NCBI GenBank assembly: GCA_002369155.1 | Contig: DFEM01000029.1 | Coordinates: 1-9,605, forward strand | Source: Lachnospiraceae bacterium UBA3802 | Lineage (GTDB): Bacteria; Bacillota; Clostridia; Lachnospirales; Lachnospiraceae | Length of the DNA stretch: 9,605 nt | Direction of reading: 5' to 3' | Part shown: positions 6,571 to 9,605 of the stretch, one piece after another | How positions within the stretch are numbered: the stretch's first letter is position 1 | Layout of the letters: every line of letters begins with the position of its first letter | Translations under genes and position numbers: made by a program | Notes under the pieces: model-generated | What the model saw: only the letters and a program-made list of their open reading frames with translations | The model's database searches: none | What the model was told of the DNA's origin: nothing

Positions 6571-7533
6571 ATGAAACTTAAAAAATTAATGCTTTTAGCA
6601 GCCACGTCACTTACATCGGTTATTCTTTTCACAGGCTGCACCTCCAAATATGAAGGAGATATTGTAACTTTTGAAGGCAATGCCGATATAAACATTTCCA
6701 CAAATGACGGATCCGAAGAAATCAAGGAGGAAACTCCCGATACAGAGGAAACAGAAGAAAACAATACTGAAGAAGAAACCTTAAATGAAAGCACTGAAAC
6801 AAAGTGCGAACTTGAAGACGGTATTTATCTTGCAGAATTCACGACAGACAGCACAATGTTCCATGTAAATGAAATGTGTGACGGCAAAGGTGAATTAAAA
6901 GTTGAAAACGGTGAGATGACAATTCATATCTCGCTTCCTTCAAAGACAATCCAGAATCTTTATCCCGGATTGGCAGAGGATGCCCAAAAAGACGGAGCAA
7001 AACTTCTTGAGCCGACAGTTGACACTATCGATTACGGCGACGGCACCACGGATGAGGTTAACGGATTTGATGTTCCCGTTCCCTACCTTGATGATGAATT
7101 TGATCTTGCTTTAATCGGTAGCAAAGGAAAGTGGTACGATCATAAGGTTTTTGTAAGCAATCCCGTATTAAAGGATGAGGCAGCTGAAGGTGCCCAAGAA
7201 GAAAAAGAAGCCTTGGATATTAACGACGGAGATTATACAATAGAAGTAACTCTTGAAGGCGGATCCGGAAAAGCTACAATCACATCTCCCTGTAAGATTA
7301 ACGTTGTTGACGGAAAGACAATTGCCACCATCGAGTGGAGCAGCCCCAATTACGATTACATGCTTGTAGGCGATGAGAAATATCTGCCCGTTAACGAAGA
7401 GGGCAGCAATTCGGTATTCGAAATCCCCGTTGATTTAAGCGTACCCAATGTTGTAATTGCCGATACCGTTGCAATGAGCAAACCTCATGAGGTTGAATAT
7501 ACTCTTACTTTTGATAACGATACTTTAAAGTAA
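6571..7533 (+). CDS. Surface lipoprotein with two tandem NEAT-like beta domains
   Basis: This 320-residue protein has a lipoprotein signal (MKLKKLMLLAATSLTSVILF, then T-G-C with acylated C23), then an acidic Glu/Thr/Asn-rich linker (about 47-80). Two related beta-rich domains follow, about 82-197 and 218-315. Each opens with DG-x-Y (83-86; 219-222), has an NGEMTIHISL or DGKTIATIEW strand, an FDVPV or FEIPV strand near its end, and closes with an aligned histidine (H191 in WYDHKVFVSN; H306 in KPHEVEYTLTF). The order and closing strand resemble NEAT domains, which bind heme or related tetrapyrroles on Gram-positive surfaces, but the usual YxxxY heme motif is not clear. I infer a ligand receptor that feeds the next protein; it could instead be a metal-binding domain. 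The ATG at 6571 is chosen because the signal peptide begins there, though its ribosome site (AGGA, 6566-6569) is weak and close. A GTG at 6505 would add 22 residues ahead of the signal. Confidence 0.83.
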   Translation: MKLKKLMLLAATSLTSVILFTGCTSKYEGDIVTFEGNADINISTNDGSEEIKEETPDTEETEENNTEEETLNESTETKCELEDGIYLAEFTTDSTMFHVNEMCDGKGELKVENGEMTIHISLPSKTIQNLYPGLAEDAQKDGAKLLEPTVDTIDYGDGTTDEVNGFDVPVPYLDDEFDLALIGSKGKWYDHKVFVSNPVLKDEAAEGAQEEKEALDINDGDYTIEVTLEGGSGKATITSPCKINVVDGKTIATIEWSSPNYDYMLVGDEKYLPVNEEGSNSVFEIPVDLSVPNVVIADTVAMSKPHEVEYTLTFDNDTLK

Positions 7534-7549
7534 AGAATAAGTGAATTAA

Positions 7550-8743
7550 ATGCGAAGAACAATTACTTTAATTTGTATATTAAGCTTGATTTTTGCGGGA
7601 CTGGCACAGTCTGTGGGCTGTGCCGGTCCTTCTTCGGCTAATACGGAAATAAATGCTTCGGAAATCGAGAGCAAAGAGCCTGAAGCAGTCGAAGGAAACA
7701 AAGAAGAAAATGATGTTTTAGTCTATAAAGAAAGCGAAGAATTAAAATATGCAAAAGAATTCGCCATAGATTATTACGAAGGCGGATACACGGTTTTGAA
7801 TTCAATGCAGGATGAGAGAAAATATCTTTTGGTGCCTGAAGGAAAAGATGTTCCGGGAGGTTGCGAAGATTTTATAGTGATTAAACGTCCTGTTGATGAT
7901 ATATATTTGGTTGCAAGTGCAGCCATGGACATGGTAGTTAATCTTGATGCACTGGATTCGGTCAAATTCTCCGGTCAAAAGGAGGATAACTGGTATATAA
8001 CCGAAGCCAGAGAAGCCATGGAAAAAGGCGATATTGTTTATGCCGGCAAATACAATAAGCCTGACTATGAGACGATTTACATGGAAGGCTGCAAACTCGC
8101 CATAGAAAATACGATGATTTATCATTCTCCGGAAGTCCTTGAACAGTTTGATAAATTTGAAATTCCCTATATTGTCGATTATTCAAGTTATGAAAATCAT
8201 CCTCTTGCAAGAGTCGAATGGATTAAATTCTACGGAGCCCTGCTTGGATGCGAAGAAAAAGCCGAAGAGATTTTTAATGAGCAGGAAGAACTTATAAAAA
8301 AGGTTGAGGCTAAAGAAAAGACAGGGAAAAGCGTGGCGTATTTTTACGTTACATCAAATAACCTTGTGCAGGTCAGAAAATCCTCCGATTATATTCCTAA
8401 AATGATAGAGATAGCCGGAGGAAAATACATCTTTGAAGACCTTGATGATTCGACCAATAAAATGTCAGTCAACATGCAGGTCGAAGAATTTTACAAAGGT
8501 GCCAAGGACGCAGATTATATCATCTACAATTCTTCCATTGACGGCGGAATAGAAAGTATTGACGATCTGATTGCCAAATGTCCTTTCCTTGAAGATTTCA
8601 AAGCGGTAAAGGACGGAAACGTCTTTTGCACGACCAACGACATGTACCAGCAGACACTCTCGACCGCATATATGATAGAAGACATCAATACGATGTTAAC
8701 CGGCGAAGAGAATGAGATGCATTATATTTATAAAGTTAATTGA
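7550..8743 (+). CDS. ABC importer substrate-binding lipoprotein, BtuF/FhuD-type (periplasmic binding protein 2 fold)
   Basis: This 397-residue lipoprotein (hydrophobic signal, S-V-G-C with C24) captures a ligand outside the cell and delivers it to the permease encoded next. After an acidic linker, lobe 1 spans about 60-210 and contains DDIYLVASAAMDMVVNLDAL (116-135), the strand-helix start of the fold. A connecting helix carries HPLARVEWIKFYGALLG (217-233), the typical class III motif; E223 there, and E312/E313 in lobe 2, are candidates for the Glu contacts with permease arginines. Lobe 2 begins at KSVAYFYVTS (260-269) and includes MIEIAGGKYIFEDL and ADYIIYNSS. Such proteins bind B12, siderophores or heme; sequence alone does not pick one, but the B12 riboswitch favours a corrinoid or precursor. 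It starts 16 bases after the previous stop with a weak ribosome site, suggesting coupled translation from the same mRNA. Confidence 0.92.
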   Translation: MRRTITLICILSLIFAGLAQSVGCAGPSSANTEINASEIESKEPEAVEGNKEENDVLVYKESEELKYAKEFAIDYYEGGYTVLNSMQDERKYLLVPEGKDVPGGCEDFIVIKRPVDDIYLVASAAMDMVVNLDALDSVKFSGQKEDNWYITEAREAMEKGDIVYAGKYNKPDYETIYMEGCKLAIENTMIYHSPEVLEQFDKFEIPYIVDYSSYENHPLARVEWIKFYGALLGCEEKAEEIFNEQEELIKKVEAKEKTGKSVAYFYVTSNNLVQVRKSSDYIPKMIEIAGGKYIFEDLDDSTNKMSVNMQVEEFYKGAKDADYIIYNSSIDGGIESIDDLIAKCPFLEDFKAVKDGNVFCTTNDMYQQTLSTAYMIEDINTMLTGEENEMHYIYKVN

Positions 8744-8809
8744 CAGAAGCATGAGAATCATGAAATGAATTAAAATATATACATGATTGACTGATAAAAC
8801 GGAGTTTTT

Positions 8810-9605
8810 ATGGAAAAGAAAAGAGCGATAAGATATACCGTATGCTTTGGTATTCTTTTTGTTTTAATCTTAATTTTCACAGCATTAAATATCTGCATCG
8901 GCAGTGTTAAAATTGCACTGCCGGATGTTTTTGATGTCTTTTTTAAAAACTCTGCGGATGAAGTGACAGGTACGATAGTTTTAAATATAAGATTCCCGAG
9001 AACCCTTGCGGTATTGATACTCGGCGGTGCTCTTTCTTTATCGGGATATCTTCTTCAGACATTTTTCCATAATCCGATAGCAGGTCCTTTTGTACTCGGT
9101 ATTTCATCGGGTGCAAAAATGTGTGTGGCGCTCGTTATGGTATTTCTTGCAGGAAATGCATTAAAGATTAACAGCGCAACTTTGATTTTCGCTGCATTTG
9201 TCGGAGCGATGATAAGCATGGGATTTGTGCTTTTAATGACCAAGAGGGCGCAGACCATGGCAAGGCTTATTGTATGCGGCGTAATGATCGGATACATCTG
9301 TTCTGCCATCACGGAACTTGTCGTCACATTTGCTCAGGATGCGGACATAGTCAATCTTCACAACTGGTCAAGGGGAAGCTTCTCCGGTCAGACATGGGAG
9401 AATGTACGAATCATGGCAATCGTTGTGTTTATTGCATTTGTATTTATCTTCCTTATGGCCAAGCCTTTATACGCTTACAGCCTCGGTGAATCCTATGCGA
9501 TGAACCTCGGTGTGAATATAAAAGTATTGAGAGTGCTGATAGTCCTTTTATCGGGACTTCTTTCCGCATGCATAGTCGCATTTGCAGGTCCCATTTCCTT
9601 TGTCG
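8810..9605 (+). CDS. ABC importer permease, BtuC/FecCD family (3' end outside window)
   Basis: The first 265 residues of a polytopic permease are present and the frame runs off the window; family members are usually about 320-350 residues. A first membrane helix lies at about 10-30. The family signature follows: RFPRTLAVLILGGALSLSG (61-79), then LLQTFFHNPIAGPFVLGISSGA (81-102). Further helices lie near 104-114, 122-143, 153-174 and 199-217. The cytoplasmic coupling segment SLGESYAMNLGV (224-235), which docks on the ATPase, is intact, and the fragment stops at FAGPISFV, the start of the last conserved block. The ATG at 8810 is preceded by GGAG (8801-8804). The 66-base gap from the binding-protein gene is AT-rich and holds no terminator, so co-transcription is likely; the family expects an ATP-binding subunit gene next. 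The clear partner is the binding protein upstream. Confidence 0.94.
   Translation, partial: MEKKRAIRYTVCFGILFVLILIFTALNICIGSVKIALPDVFDVFFKNSADEVTGTIVLNIRFPRTLAVLILGGALSLSGYLLQTFFHNPIAGPFVLGISSGAKMCVALVMVFLAGNALKINSATLIFAAFVGAMISMGFVLLMTKRAQTMARLIVCGVMIGYICSAITELVVTFAQDADIVNLHNWSRGSFSGQTWENVRIMAIVVFIAFVFIFLMAKPLYAYSLGESYAMNLGVNIKVLRVLIVLLSGLLSACIVAFAGPISFV

Noticed and set aside
8740..8766. Possible promoter before the permease: exact TTGACA at 8740-8745
   Set aside because: It overlaps the stop codon of the binding-protein gene; the only candidate -10 (TGAAAT, 8761-8766) gives a 15-base spacer and poor match, while TAAAAT (8771-8776) is 25 bases away.

Overview
The window looks like chromosome from an anaerobic, low-to-moderate-GC Firmicute, most likely a Clostridia/Lachnospiraceae-type gut or rumen bacterium. 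This is inferred from strong AGGAGG-type ribosome sites, frequent AGA codons, lipoboxes of Gram-positive type, SecA with a SEC-C zinc tail, and protein styles typical of that group. All convincing genes lie on the + strand. No rRNA, tRNA, CRISPR array, insertion sequence or phage gene was seen.

Positions 1-3572 are mostly housekeeping. The C-terminal part of SecA (1-747, cut by the window edge) is followed after 29 bases by a UraA-type nucleobase permease (777-2132). After 12 more bases comes a 475-residue protein (2145-3572) with an EF-Tu domain-2-like barrel at its start and an SseB-like region near its end. The tight spacing and lack of terminators suggest co-transcription. A promoter (3576-3603) then drives a single-gene unit, the branched-chain aminotransferase ilvE (3643-4668), closed by an intrinsic terminator (4687-4722).

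Positions 4735-9605 hold the most interesting unit. An extended -10 promoter starts a leader containing a cobalamin (B12) riboswitch (about 4782-4987). The B12 box and a predicted L5-L13 kissing-loop pairing are both visible. A long AU-rich hairpin and an intrinsic terminator (5043-5073) follow. Downstream are four genes in a row: a surface-lipoprotein version of the cobaltochelatase CbiK (5132-6448); an unfamiliar lipoprotein with two tandem NEAT-like domains (6571-7533); a lipoprotein substrate-binding protein of the BtuF/FhuD class (7550-8743); and the start of a BtuC/FecCD-type permease (8810 to the window end). The ATPase is presumably just beyond the window.

Taken together, this reads as a B12-repressed cell-surface system that captures, and perhaps metallates or demetallates, a corrinoid or other tetrapyrrole outside the membrane and passes it to an ABC importer. 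The riboswitch, lipoprotein signals and ABC components are seen directly. The substrate and the coupling of chelatase to transport are inference.
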